Of a DNA stretch of 64,000 nucleotides, positions 52,137-61,633 are shown piece after piece. Numbering within the stretch: the stretch's first letter is position 1; the number at the start of each line of letters is the position of its first letter. The notes under the pieces were generated by a model, which was not told where the DNA came from, made no database searches, and saw nothing but the letters and a program-made list of their open reading frames with translations. The DNA comes from Planctomycetota bacterium. GTDB lineage: Bacteria; Planctomycetota; Planctomycetia; Pirellulales; UBA7805. The stretch lies in the NCBI GenBank assembly GCA_003389215.1, contig QQVP01000064.1:1-64000 (forward strand), read 5' to 3'. The position numbers were made by a program, and so were the translations under genes.

Positions 52137-52326
52137 CTTCGAAAGGTCGCGACTGCCGGACCGGTCGACTTGCGGAATAGGGAATACGGAATGCGGATGG
52201 CGGCCACGCCGGCGCCCGCGGTGCGTCGCCGTTGTTTGCCGCCGCCGGCTGACCTATACTCGAACGCCACGCCGCGGCTCCTTCGGTGGGCGGCGACTTG
52301 GAGTTCGCACCTCAAGCTTGCGGGTC

Positions 52327-53394
52327 ATGTCGGCGAAGCAGCGCATCAAACTCGCTTTGTTATGGTTGATGCGCAGCGTGGGCCTGTTCGCCTTGGCCCG
52401 CTGGAAGACGCGGCACGGGTTTGCCGTGCTCGGCTGGCACGGCGTGAGCCTGCTGGACGAGCACACGGTGCTCGATGCCTACTTCGTCTCGCCTGAAGTA
52501 CTGCGTCGCCGGCTGACCTTCTTGAGCAGGCACTTTCGGATCGTGCCCCTGGCCGAGTTGATCGATCAGCAGGCTCGTGGCCAGATCGAACCGCGTCAGG
52601 TAGCCCTCACCTTCGACGACGCGATGTACAACTTCGGCGGGGCGGCCGTGCCCGTGTTGCGCGAGTTCGACGCGGCAGCCACGGTCTATGTGATTTCGTC
52701 GACGCTCGAGCGGCCGAGCCGGGCGGACATGCTGCTGCTGCAGTATGTCGTGGTGGCGAGCCCGCTCGGTCAAACGCCCGACAACACGCCGGGCGTCGAG
52801 ACACCGCTGCCGATGACCTCGCTCGCCGAGCGGCACGACGTGTTGCGCAAGCTTCGCGCGGTCGCCGCCGAGATGGCTGAGCGTGGAGAACCGATCGGAG
52901 AGTTCGTCGAGCAGATGGCCGAGTTGTTCGGCGTCGACCTGGCCGAGCAGCTCGAGCGACGGGTGTGGGATTATCTGACGGCCGACGAGGTGTGCGAATT
53001 GGCTGCGGCGGGTTACGACATGCAGCTCCACTCGCATCGGCATCAGTATGCCACCGAGAATCTCGAAGACCTGGCCGAGGATACCCGCATCTGCCGGCAG
53101 GCGATCGAAGCAGTGACACAGCGCGAGGCGGTGCACTACTGCTATCCTGCCGGCCGGTGGAATCGTCGCGCCCGCGAGATCTTGGCCGAAGTCGGCATGC
53201 GCAGCGGCGTGACCTGCGGCCCCGGTCAGAACGATGTGGCGACGAATCCGCTGTCGCTCAAACGGCACGTGACGGGCAACAACTTCACGCAGTTGGAGTT
53301 CGAGTATGCGGTCTCCGGCGTGCAGGCGTTGATCCACTGGTTCACGCGACCGGCCTACCGGCACGAACCGCCGGAGATTTCCGGCGCCTTCTAG
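52327..53394 (+). CDS. Polysaccharide deacetylase (NodB/CE4 family)
   Basis: A 355-residue protein that removes N- or O-acetyl groups from polysaccharide. The NodB-type metal motif is visible as LTFDDAMYNF (about 94-103) and HSHRHQ (about 238-243); CYPAGRW (about 274-280) is the third catalytic motif. Few hydrophobic residues at the N-terminus (LLWLMRSVGLFALA) may anchor it. The ATG at 52327 is chosen over a TTG nine bases upstream. Its 3' end converges with the glycosyltransferase gene, leaving 4 bp. Confidence 0.9.
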   Translation: MSAKQRIKLALLWLMRSVGLFALARWKTRHGFAVLGWHGVSLLDEHTVLDAYFVSPEVLRRRLTFLSRHFRIVPLAELIDQQARGQIEPRQVALTFDDAMYNFGGAAVPVLREFDAAATVYVISSTLERPSRADMLLLQYVVVASPLGQTPDNTPGVETPLPMTSLAERHDVLRKLRAVAAEMAERGEPIGEFVEQMAELFGVDLAEQLERRVWDYLTADEVCELAAAGYDMQLHSHRHQYATENLEDLAEDTRICRQAIEAVTQREAVHYCYPAGRWNRRAREILAEVGMRSGVTCGPGQNDVATNPLSLKRHVTGNNFTQLEFEYAVSGVQALIHWFTRPAYRHEPPEISGAF

Positions 53395-53398
53395 CGCT

Positions 53399-54568
53399 CT
53401 AGTCGACCTTTCGCCAGGCGGCGCCTTGCTTGCCGAACATGAAGGCGTAGAAGCCGAACAGCGAGCCGACGTTGGCCGTGACGAAGTAGAAGGGAATCGC
53501 CGTGCCGGGCAGGTTCAGCCGCGACCGCTCCGAAATCAACCCCAGCAGGGCGGTCAGGTAGAAGGCTCCCTGCAGCGCCATGAGCACCTGGTAGACGATC
53601 GCCGGCACCACGGTCGGCGTGACGAACATCAGGCCGATGTTCGCGAGCAGCGTGACGACCATCAGCCAGGGCACCATGACCGGCATCACGGAGTGGGACA
53701 GGTAGATCCAAAACCGCACGGGCGGCCAGGGGCGAAACATGTAGGGAAAGCGGAGGAAGTTCTGGTACTTGCCGGCCTGGGAGCGGATCTTCTGGCGGAA
53801 AAAGCGGCGCGTCTCTTTGAGCACTTCGCCGCGAGCCACTGCCTCCGCCTCGAAGATGACGCGGCGACCCTGGCCGATGATGCCCAGCGGCACAGCCACA
53901 TCGTCGTTGATCGTGTTGTCGGCCGGCGAGGGATAGAGTTCACGTCGACAGGCGTAGATCGTGCCGTCGCACATACAGATCGTATGGAGCCGGCTTTCGA
54001 TTGATTGCAGGAAGCGCTGGAACTTCCAGTAGAAGCTCGTGCCGGCGCTCATGCCCGACTTCTCTTTGTGATAGATGTGGTTGCCGGTGACGGCGCCGAT
54101 CTGCGGATCGGCGAAGTGGCGGACCAGTTTCAGGAGCGCGTCGCGATCGAAGAGCTCGGAGATATCGGAGAAGACGCAGATCTCGCCGGTGGCCTTGCCG
54201 ACGACCCGGTTGACCGTGGCCATCTTGCCGCGACGGGGGCTGAACTCGAACAGTTCGACGCCGCGGTCGCGAAACTCGGCGGCGATTTCGTTGGTGCCGT
54301 CGTCCGAGCCGTCGGAGCCGACCAAGATCTGCAGCTTGTCGGTCGGATAGTCGAGCCCCAGGCAGTTCTCCAGCTTCTCGCGGATGCAGGAGGCCTCGTT
54401 GTACGCGGCCAGCACGATCGAGATTGTCGGCCGATACTCGTCGTCGGCCTGGCTCGCCCTGCGGCGGGCGAAGGGATGGCAGAGGACGAGCAGCAGGGGA
54501 TAGCCGAAGTACGTGTACAGCAACAGCAGCAACGCGACCCAAAAGATGATTTCGAACGCCAGCGCCAT
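53399..54568 (-). CDS. Family 2 glycosyltransferase, membrane-bound
   Basis: A 389-residue inverting glycosyltransferase of the BcsA/HAS-like GT-A group. An N-terminal helix (EIIFWVALLLLLYTYFGYPL) precedes the catalytic domain (about 48-270): ISIVLAAYNE, DGSDDGTNEIA, the DxD-like FSDISELFDRDAL, and a C-terminal QxxRW-like part (RRFFRQKIRSQAGKYQN), then three helices. It would add sugars to a growing chain. First in a cluster transcribed leftwards. Confidence 0.88.
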   Translation of the reverse strand: MALAFEIIFWVALLLLLYTYFGYPLLLVLCHPFARRRASQADDEYRPTISIVLAAYNEASCIREKLENCLGLDYPTDKLQILVGSDGSDDGTNEIAAEFRDRGVELFEFSPRRGKMATVNRVVGKATGEICVFSDISELFDRDALLKLVRHFADPQIGAVTGNHIYHKEKSGMSAGTSFYWKFQRFLQSIESRLHTICMCDGTIYACRRELYPSPADNTINDDVAVPLGIIGQGRRVIFEAEAVARGEVLKETRRFFRQKIRSQAGKYQNFLRFPYMFRPWPPVRFWIYLSHSVMPVMVPWLMVVTLLANIGLMFVTPTVVPAIVYQVLMALQGAFYLTALLGLISERSRLNLPGTAIPFYFVTANVGSLFGFYAFMFGKQGAAWRKVD

Positions 54569-54598
54569 GGAACCTCCGGCCGTCTACAGGCCGCGTCG

Positions 54599-56302
54599 TT
54601 AGGGGGTCTTGAGCAGTTTGCGACGTTGGCCGGACTTGACGCCTTCGAGCGCCATGGCCAGTGCCGCGTGGTCCGCGCCGGGATCGAGCCGGTCGGTGCC
54701 GCGGCCTCGGAAGGGGCTCTTCCGGGTGAGCTGGAAATTTCCGCTGGCGGGATCGCCGAATCCGACGGCAGCCAGATTGACCGCCTCGAAGTTGTGGGGG
54801 GGAAAGGCGCGAAAGCGGTTGGGGCTGATGAAGACGTTCCCGCGAATCTGGTGTCCACGAAAATAGCGCTTCACCGTCTCCATGCCGGGTGCGGCGCTGG
54901 TGCCAATGATGCCGTAACGACCACAGGTGGTAATGTTATTGCGAAAGACGAAGTTCTCGGCGAAGACGGGGTAATCGCCTGTGCTGATCAGCGAGTTGCC
55001 GATGCCCCCGTGGAGAAAGGTGTTGTTCTCAATGACCACGGCCTTGGCCGGTTCGCAGTCGGCGCGGGCCGACAATTCTAGAATGCGGCTGCGGGCCTGA
55101 TTCGAGCCGGTGGCAATGTTCCAGAAGATGTTGTCCTGAATGTGAATTCGGCGAAGCACGGTGGTGGTAAGTAGATTCCCCTGGGCGTCGGTGCGGCGAT
55201 GCTGGTTGGCCATCTGGATGCCGGAGGCACTGTCACGGACGAGGTTCTTCTGGAACGTGATGTCTTCCACGGCCCGACGCGGATCAATCCCCGGTTCGGT
55301 GCGGGGAGTGAAGAGAATGGCGAAGCCGGTCTGACCGTGGACCCAACAGTTCTCGAAGATGTTGCCCTCGATCACCGCGCGGCGGCCATTCTTGAATTCC
55401 AGGAGATTCTTGACGACCCAGGCGGTACCGGCGAAGTCCTTGTGGCCCTTTTGCCAGGACCGCGGCTTGTAGAAATAGTTGAAGCGGATCTCGATGTCGG
55501 AGGGAATCACCTTGGGAATTGTCGTTTTGCCACCACCGAAGAGGACGTTCTCGCCGGCCGCTTCCAGGTAGTTGTTGACGATCTTGAAGGGCCCCGATCC
55601 GTTCCAGGCGCAGATCGCCTGCGAGTCGGCCCCCTTTTCGTGGAAGTCGGAAAGGTAGCAATCCATGACGGTCGCATTCCGCGCGTTCAGCGCGATGCCC
55701 CGCCGGATGTTGCCTGTGGGGTTGCCGTGAATGTAGCAGCGGTCGAAGACGAGATGGTTGGGCAGCTGACTCATCTTCGTGGCGGGGCTGCTGTTGCGCA
55801 GGCCGTCGTAGCCGAAGAGGATCACGTTGTAGCAAACCTGATTGCTGGCGGTGAACTCCAGGCCAAGAAAGTGGTAGCGACTGGCTCCGAAGTCGGCCGA
55901 CAGGGCCGGGCGGTCGTTGGCGCTGACGATCTTCGGCATGTGCTTGGCGTGGGCGGGCTGCACGCGGTCGCCCCGCTGGGGCAGCTTTTCGTGCTCCGTC
56001 GAGCGAATCGTAATCCAGTCTTCGTCCGTGAACCGACGCCGCGGCCGCTCGAGTGCTCGTAGGATGAAGTTGCCCTGGAAGGTGGCCCCCGCCTCGAGCT
56101 CGACGACGTCGCCAAACTCAACGCCGTCGAGGGCCCGCTGAAGGTCGTCGCCCGCGGCGACGGTAATCGTCTTGGCGGAAGCGGCCGAAGTGGCCGAGGC
56201 GGCCAACAGCGCAATCAGCAACCGCACCGTGGCATGGCGGCCGAGCCGGGGCACGCGCGCCGTCCCGCGAAATGGCCCGGGCAGGTGAGATGTGTTCGAC
56301 AT
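54599..56302 (-). CDS. Exported right-handed beta-helix protein
   Basis: A 567-residue secreted protein. After a signal peptide (about 25-45; VRLLIALLAASATSAASA) come many short repeats with Asn/Gly turns (VIEGNIFENCW, RIHIQDNIFWN, VVIENNTFLHGG, FVFRNNITT), typical of parallel beta-helix proteins such as polysaccharide lyases and epimerases. No active-site triad is obvious. In the cluster it could trim or bind the polysaccharide. It ends 30 bp upstream of the GT2 gene start. Confidence 0.8.
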   Translation of the reverse strand: MSNTSHLPGPFRGTARVPRLGRHATVRLLIALLAASATSAASAKTITVAAGDDLQRALDGVEFGDVVELEAGATFQGNFILRALERPRRRFTDEDWITIRSTEHEKLPQRGDRVQPAHAKHMPKIVSANDRPALSADFGASRYHFLGLEFTASNQVCYNVILFGYDGLRNSSPATKMSQLPNHLVFDRCYIHGNPTGNIRRGIALNARNATVMDCYLSDFHEKGADSQAICAWNGSGPFKIVNNYLEAAGENVLFGGGKTTIPKVIPSDIEIRFNYFYKPRSWQKGHKDFAGTAWVVKNLLEFKNGRRAVIEGNIFENCWVHGQTGFAILFTPRTEPGIDPRRAVEDITFQKNLVRDSASGIQMANQHRRTDAQGNLLTTTVLRRIHIQDNIFWNIATGSNQARSRILELSARADCEPAKAVVIENNTFLHGGIGNSLISTGDYPVFAENFVFRNNITTCGRYGIIGTSAAPGMETVKRYFRGHQIRGNVFISPNRFRAFPPHNFEAVNLAAVGFGDPASGNFQLTRKSPFRGRGTDRLDPGADHAALAMALEGVKSGQRRKLLKTP

Positions 56303-56409
56303 ACGAGGCCCTCGTTTTGCTTGCTTCCCCCACCCGAACATTTCATTCTAAATCGGCTCGGCAAGGCTGCAAGCAAGCGTGCTGGGCCATCGCCATCCGC
56401 CGCGGAAAA

Positions 56410-57480
56410 TCAGGGGATGCCCCGCACGATGGACGGACCGATTTGCCGACTTAGCCACAGCGGCAGCCGTTGCCAGGCGGCGATGAAATAGCCAAATTTG
56501 CCGCTCTCGCGGCGCACGTCCGTGACCCTTCCCTTGCGCGGGTAATATTGCCAAACGGCCGGCTCGGGCACCGCTCCCCATTGTTTCTTGAAGCGATACG
56601 TGCTGCTGTCTTCGCTGCTGCGTCCGAAGTCGAACCGTCGCTGGCCGCGCTCCACTGAACGACAGAGCAAGTTCCAATACATGAGCATGTTCACGTTCGA
56701 CGAGTTGTACGCCTTGAGCGAACTGGCACTGGGCACCTGGGTCATGTCGGGTCCGTGGGCCAACAGGGCCGCCGCGATCGGCTTCGCCCCATCGAACACG
56801 GTGCAGAGTTCGGCCTCGTCGGGAAACTGTTCGAGAATCTGTCGGAACAACTCGCGGGAAAACACAGGCGTGCCCAGGTCGCGCATGTTTTCGCTGAACA
56901 CGGCATAGTAGTTGTCGAGCTCGTCGAGCCCGCCCCAGCGGACGGTGAACTCTTGCTTTTCGCCCTTGCGAATCTGGTTGCGGACTTTGGGCTTGAAGGT
57001 CTTCCACAGCTCGTCGCTCGATTCGGTCAACTCGAGCCGCATGTGGACCTTGGTCGTCAGTTTCTCGGTCAATGCTGGATGCTCGAACTCGGTCTCGTGA
57101 CGCAGCTCCAAATAGCGGACGTCGAGCGTGTCGGCGAGCCGTTGGGCGTTGCCGATTAATTCGCTCGCCGCCTCGGAATCTTCGCTCACCACGCCCGAGG
57201 TATTGACGTAAGGCAAGGAAACGAGAAACCGCCCGAACAGAAACGTGTTCATCGAGGCCAGCGGCAGCACGCCGACAATCTGCCCCTCGCGGCGGGCGAG
57301 GAAGCCGTAGGGTCGATGGCCCAGTCCGCGGCACAGCGCCGTGAGCCAGCGGGGATCGGACCAATAGGCGCCGTGGCGGGTGGTGAAGTCTTGCCACTGG
57401 CGGAGCCTCTCCGCCTGGGCCGGCGCGTACCAGGCGTCGGGCGAAATCTCCTCGATGACTACGTCCGTCGCCGTGCTCAT
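56410..57480 (-). CDS. FemAB-like GNAT acyltransferase
   Basis: A 356-residue soluble protein with two GNAT halves. WSDPRWLTALCRGLGHRPYGFLARR and GVLPLASMNTFLFGRF lie in the first half; RWGGLDELDNYYAVFSENM and FDGAKPIAAALLAHG in the second; RFDFGRSSEDSSTYRFKKQWGA is the FemAB-type signature near the end. Members of this group are common in XrtA/PEP-CTERM exopolysaccharide loci, where the acyl donor and acceptor are unknown. ATG at 57480 gives the natural start. It lies 107 bp before the beta-helix gene. Confidence 0.85.
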   Translation of the reverse strand: MSTATDVVIEEISPDAWYAPAQAERLRQWQDFTTRHGAYWSDPRWLTALCRGLGHRPYGFLARREGQIVGVLPLASMNTFLFGRFLVSLPYVNTSGVVSEDSEAASELIGNAQRLADTLDVRYLELRHETEFEHPALTEKLTTKVHMRLELTESSDELWKTFKPKVRNQIRKGEKQEFTVRWGGLDELDNYYAVFSENMRDLGTPVFSRELFRQILEQFPDEAELCTVFDGAKPIAAALLAHGPDMTQVPSASSLKAYNSSNVNMLMYWNLLCRSVERGQRRFDFGRSSEDSSTYRFKKQWGAVPEPAVWQYYPRKGRVTDVRRESGKFGYFIAAWQRLPLWLSRQIGPSIVRGIP

Positions 57481-57609
57481 GAGACTCGTCGATTTCGGTC
57501 GTGGGGGAGTGCCGAGTGCGGAATGCGGAAGACGAGTCAAGCGGAAAGTGGAAGTGACAATCGTCGCGACGCGAAACGAGGACGGGGCCCAAAGCGATCG
57601 AGCAACGGG

Positions 57610-58911
57610 TCAGCTCACCGCCGCGCCCGGCTGGTCGGCCACCACGAGGCTGCGTCGCAGGTCGATCAGGTTGTCGTCGAAGCGGGAGGGGATCTCGATT
57701 TCGTCGGCGATGTCGTTGCCGAGGATCAACAGCGAGGCGTGGTCGAATAGCTCGCTCGTCTCTTCGACCAGCAACGCCGCCAGGTGGGGCAGGTGCTGGT
57801 CGACATAGGCCAGGTTTCGCCCGGTGAGCCGACTGATGGAGATGCCCGGATCGTAAATCTTGATGTCGTAGCCGCGACCGACGAGCGTCTCGACGAGGGT
57901 CACGTAGGGGCTTTCGCGCAGATCGTCGGTGCCCGCCTTGAAGCTGAGTCCGACCATGCCGACCTGCTTCTGCCCGCTCTCCTCGACCATCCGAATGGCT
58001 CGTTCGAGGTGCTCCTGGTTCGAGGGCATAATCGCCCCCAGCAGGCTCACGCGGACCGCCTGCTCTTCGGCATAGCGGGTCAGGGCCCGTACGTCCTTGG
58101 GCAGGCACGAGCCGCCGAAGGCGAAGCCGGGCCGCAGGTAGGCCTTGGAGACATTGAGCTTCGTGTCGCGGCAGAGCATGTCCATGACCTGCTGTCCGTC
58201 GGCTCCGAAGGTCTTGGCCAGCGATCCCATCTCGTTGGCAAAGGCGACCTTCAGTGCGTGGTAGGCGTTGCAGCCGTACTTGAGCAGGGCCGCCGTGCGC
58301 GTATCGGTGACAAACTTGTCCGCGTCGATCGTGCTGTAGAGTTCCAGCACGTCGTCCGCCTCGCCACCGTCGAGCGTGCCCACCACGACATAGGGTGGAA
58401 AGTCGTAATCGCGAATGGCAATGCTCTCGCGCAAGAATTCGGGGTTGTTGCAGAGCCGCAAGCTGCCGCCCAATTCGCGCTCGGACGCAGCGGCCAGCAG
58501 CGGGGCGAGACGATCTTCCAAAATGCCCGGCAGCAGCGTCGAGCGGACGACCACGTTGTAATTCTGGTCGCTGCCGCGAAGTGCCTCGCCGATCGACTGG
58601 ATGACCTTCTCGACCGCGGCGGTGGAAACGGCGCCGGTGCGATCGGACGGCGTGCCGACGGCGATCATCGCCATGTCGGTCTCGGCGATGGCGGCGCGGA
58701 AGTCTTCGGTCGCCCGCAGCCGGCCCGAGGCGACCTGCTCTTGGACCATTTCGCCCAGACCTGGCTCAGCCACGGGGGCCTGGCCGGCGTTGAGCGCCGC
58801 GACCTTGTCGGCGTCGATGTCGACGCCGATCACCTGATGGCCGTCGCGGGCCATGCAGGCACCCGTCACACAGCCGACATATCCGGTCCCGAACAAGGCA
58901 ACTCGCTTCAT
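57610..58911 (-). CDS. Nucleotide-sugar 6-dehydrogenase (AlgD/Ugd type)
   Basis: Oxidises a nucleotide sugar to the uronic acid; 433 residues. GTGYVGCVTGACMA is the NAD-binding motif, KVAFANEMGSLAKTFGADG the linker, and GFAFGGSCLPKDVRAL holds the catalytic cysteine. The GTGYVG...FGGSCLPKD pattern with AxYLRPGFAFGG resembles GDP-mannose dehydrogenase AlgD more than UDP-glucose dehydrogenase, so the product may be GDP-mannuronate; UDP-glucuronate is the alternative. Length equals that of AlgD. Start ATG at 58911. Confidence 0.9.
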   Translation of the reverse strand: MKRVALFGTGYVGCVTGACMARDGHQVIGVDIDADKVAALNAGQAPVAEPGLGEMVQEQVASGRLRATEDFRAAIAETDMAMIAVGTPSDRTGAVSTAAVEKVIQSIGEALRGSDQNYNVVVRSTLLPGILEDRLAPLLAAASERELGGSLRLCNNPEFLRESIAIRDYDFPPYVVVGTLDGGEADDVLELYSTIDADKFVTDTRTAALLKYGCNAYHALKVAFANEMGSLAKTFGADGQQVMDMLCRDTKLNVSKAYLRPGFAFGGSCLPKDVRALTRYAEEQAVRVSLLGAIMPSNQEHLERAIRMVEESGQKQVGMVGLSFKAGTDDLRESPYVTLVETLVGRGYDIKIYDPGISISRLTGRNLAYVDQHLPHLAALLVEETSELFDHASLLILGNDIADEIEIPSRFDDNLIDLRRSLVVADQPGAAVS

Positions 58912-59074
58912 CTTCGCCGTCTCGTTTCTTGCTTCCTAAAGATCGGGTTTCCGCCTCCGCGCTTTGGCGGCTCACGCCCCGTCACGCCGACACGGGCGGA
59001 CCTTGCTCGATCACGTGTCGGGAGGGAGGGCCCGCCGGAGGGAGCCCGCCCGCCGGACACGTTCTTGGAGCGAC

Positions 59075-60274
59075 CTAGGCGATCGTTTTCTGACAGACGG
59101 CTTCGAACTGTCGGGCAACTTGTTCGGCCGTGAAATTTTCACGCACCAACTGGCCGGCGGCCTTGCCGATGCGGTGTCGCTCCTCGGGATTCTCGAGCAG
59201 ACGGCGGACCGCCTCCGCACACGCCTCGACCGTGTCAGCTAATAGTATGTCCGTATCGTGGGTAACTTTCAAACCTTCGGCCCCGATGGTGCTGCTCACC
59301 ACCGGCTTATTCATGGCCATCGCCTCGTAAATCTTGATGCGGGTCCCCCCACCTACCAGAAGCGGCACCACGACCACCGCCGCCTCGGCCAAATAGGGTC
59401 GCACGTCGGGCACCGTGCCGAGCACCTCGACCCCGTCTGCCTGGGCCAGGTTGCGGACCATCGGCGAGGGATTGCGGCCGACAATTTGAAAATTCAGATC
59501 GGGAAAGTCCTGCCGCAGCAGCGGCCAGACCCGCTCGACGAACCAGGCCGCGCCGTCCTGATTGGGAAGCCAGTCCATCGAAGCCACGAAGGCGACGCGG
59601 TTGGCGACCTCGGCCTCCGGACGTGGATCGAAATAGTCGACGTCCACGGCCGTGTCGATCACGTCGACGTGGTTCCAGCCGTACTCGCGTTCGAAGAACT
59701 CGCGGTCCTGATCGCTTACGGCGATGGCCCGATGAAACTTGTCGCCGGCGGCTGCTTCGTACTTGAGCATCTTCTGCCACTGGCGGTACATGATCTGGCG
59801 ACGCAGCCAGGTGCGATCGGTCTTGGCGTGCCGCTCGAAGATCTGGGCCTCGACGTTGTGCTGAAACAACAGGTGACGGCGACACGGCAGATCGAACGCG
59901 GCCGGTCCCATCAACACGAAGTCGCAGATGACCAGGTCGAACGAGCCGTCGGCCAGCAACTCTTCGGCCCGCTGACGCAAGGCCGGATTGAAGTCCTTCG
60001 TCACGTTGAAGGGCGTCTTCTGGAAGCAGGTGTTGATGGCCAGATCCCAATAGAACTTCAGGTTGTCGTGAGTCGTGCCGCGAAACGGAATCGGTTCGAG
60101 CTTCATGCCCACCGCACGCATCTCGTCGAAGTGAGGCTCGTCCTTCGGCTCGACGCTGCAGATGTACGTCACGTCGTGCCACCGGCAAAGATGGCGCAGG
60201 ATGTTCAGCGTGCGGATGCGCCCGCCCGTGTTCGTGGGGAAGAGGATGCGATTTTGAATGAAGAGGATCTTCAC
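59075..60274 (-). CDS. Family 4 glycosyltransferase (XrtA-associated type)
   Basis: A 399-residue GT-B transferase. The N-terminal half begins VKILFIQNRILFPTNTGGRIRT, and the C-terminal half has VAFVASMDWLPNQDGAAWF, FQIVGRNPSP, and the nucleotide-binding VPLLVGGGTRIKIYEAMAMNKPVVS. The sequence fits the TIGR03087-like group described beside exosortase systems; that assignment is from memory. The start is GTG at 60274. The preceding gene is 107 bp away. Confidence 0.85.
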   Translation of the reverse strand: MKILFIQNRILFPTNTGGRIRTLNILRHLCRWHDVTYICSVEPKDEPHFDEMRAVGMKLEPIPFRGTTHDNLKFYWDLAINTCFQKTPFNVTKDFNPALRQRAEELLADGSFDLVICDFVLMGPAAFDLPCRRHLLFQHNVEAQIFERHAKTDRTWLRRQIMYRQWQKMLKYEAAAGDKFHRAIAVSDQDREFFEREYGWNHVDVIDTAVDVDYFDPRPEAEVANRVAFVASMDWLPNQDGAAWFVERVWPLLRQDFPDLNFQIVGRNPSPMVRNLAQADGVEVLGTVPDVRPYLAEAAVVVVPLLVGGGTRIKIYEAMAMNKPVVSSTIGAEGLKVTHDTDILLADTVEACAEAVRRLLENPEERHRIGKAAGQLVRENFTAEQVARQFEAVCQKTIA

Positions 60275-60381
60275 GCGGGCGGCTGGCGATCGTGTGACTT
60301 GGAGACGGGCGTTTTGTCGTGTGTCGGGGAAGCGGACGTGGTGAGGGAGTGTGGTCGGGCGTGGCGATGCCGCGGGTGCGA

Positions 60382-61602
60382 TTACTGCGAGCCGGAAGAT
60401 TCTAACGGAACCGACTCGACGTCGGCACTCCCGCGGGCGGCGTCGGGTTGGTCGTCTTCGGTGTGGTTGTCGGCGTTGTCGGCGCGGCAACGGGCGGCGG
60501 CCGGTTCGCCCAGCGAGGCGGCGATCAGCACGTCCGCCTCGTCGGCCACGGTGTCGCGGACCGGCGGTTTGACGATCGCCTGGCAGACCGCCTCGTGATT
60601 CTCCAGCACCTGGCAGACCTTTGCACAGAGATCGTCAGGATCGTCGTGCGTGTAGGTCACGACGCTCTCGGGTCGCGTGCCGTTCTCGGCGGCCACGACC
60701 GGCACGCCCATCGTAAGGGCCTCGAGCACCGACGAGCATTCGCCGTCGGAAGTCGGCGTGCGGAGGTAGAGCTTCGATCGCCGGGCAAGCGTGAGAAACT
60801 CGTCGTGCGACAGATCGCCGGCGAAGCAGATGTGGTCGCCGACGTTCAGCTCATCGATGAGCCCCATGATCTTTTCTCGCATCGGACCTTCGTAGTCGTC
60901 GGTCGAACCGGCGGTGGCCACGCCGAACTTTGGATAGCGGTCGGCGAGCCGCCGCACGCCTGCCACGAACGTCTCCAGATGGAAGCCCTCGCGGAGAAAG
61001 ATGTAGGAGTAGACGACCGGCTCGCGGGCGGCGAAGAATTCCTCGACGTGCGCGGGTAGCGGCACGTGGTCGCCCTCGACATAGGCGGCGCTGAAGGCCT
61101 TGATCGGCACGATCTTGTCGGCCGACACACCGTATTCGACGATCTTCTCCTTCACCGCGTTGTTGTTGCAGATGATCTTCTTGGAGAGTTTGAACATCAG
61201 CTTGAGCAGCAGCAGATACTTGCCGCGGCTCCGCTCGCGGGGAAAGTTCTGCTGATCGACGCCGGCATGAAAGCTGAGCACGATTCGGCGTCCAAAGAAA
61301 CAACCCCACACTGCGGCGATTACGGCCAGGGCCATGCCAACCGCGCCGTCGCCGTTGGCGTGGGCATGCATTGTGTAGCCGCGCATCGCGAAGCGAAACG
61401 TCTTCCAGATGTAGTCTCGCCCGCTGAGCACCGTGACGTAGTCGTCGCTCGGCACGGCCCGATTCTTGCCGATGTTGAGTGCCTGGCAATCGTGGCCCTG
61501 GCGAAGCAGGAATTCGCGCACGACCTGAATTCGCATCGACCAACCGGCCAACGGCGGTGGATAGGGTCCGACTTCGACAATCTTGGCGACGGGCGACTTC
61601 AT
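60382..61602 (-). CDS. Family 4 glycosyltransferase
   Basis: A 406-residue GT-B enzyme. It has the N-terminal EVGPYPPPLAGWSMRIQVVREFLL, an HANGDGAVGMALAVIAA acceptor segment and the donor-binding TPTSDGECSSVLEALTMGVPVVA (about 276-298). The last 70 residues are hydrophilic, low-complexity and probably disordered. It lies 31 bp after the amidotransferase gene and probably shares its transcript. Confidence 0.85.
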   Translation of the reverse strand: MKSPVAKIVEVGPYPPPLAGWSMRIQVVREFLLRQGHDCQALNIGKNRAVPSDDYVTVLSGRDYIWKTFRFAMRGYTMHAHANGDGAVGMALAVIAAVWGCFFGRRIVLSFHAGVDQQNFPRERSRGKYLLLLKLMFKLSKKIICNNNAVKEKIVEYGVSADKIVPIKAFSAAYVEGDHVPLPAHVEEFFAAREPVVYSYIFLREGFHLETFVAGVRRLADRYPKFGVATAGSTDDYEGPMREKIMGLIDELNVGDHICFAGDLSHDEFLTLARRSKLYLRTPTSDGECSSVLEALTMGVPVVAAENGTRPESVVTYTHDDPDDLCAKVCQVLENHEAVCQAIVKPPVRDTVADEADVLIAASLGEPAAARCRADNADNHTEDDQPDAARGSADVESVPLESSGSQ

Positions 61603-61633
61603 CGAAGGGCGTCTTCCGCGAAGGGGGACTTTA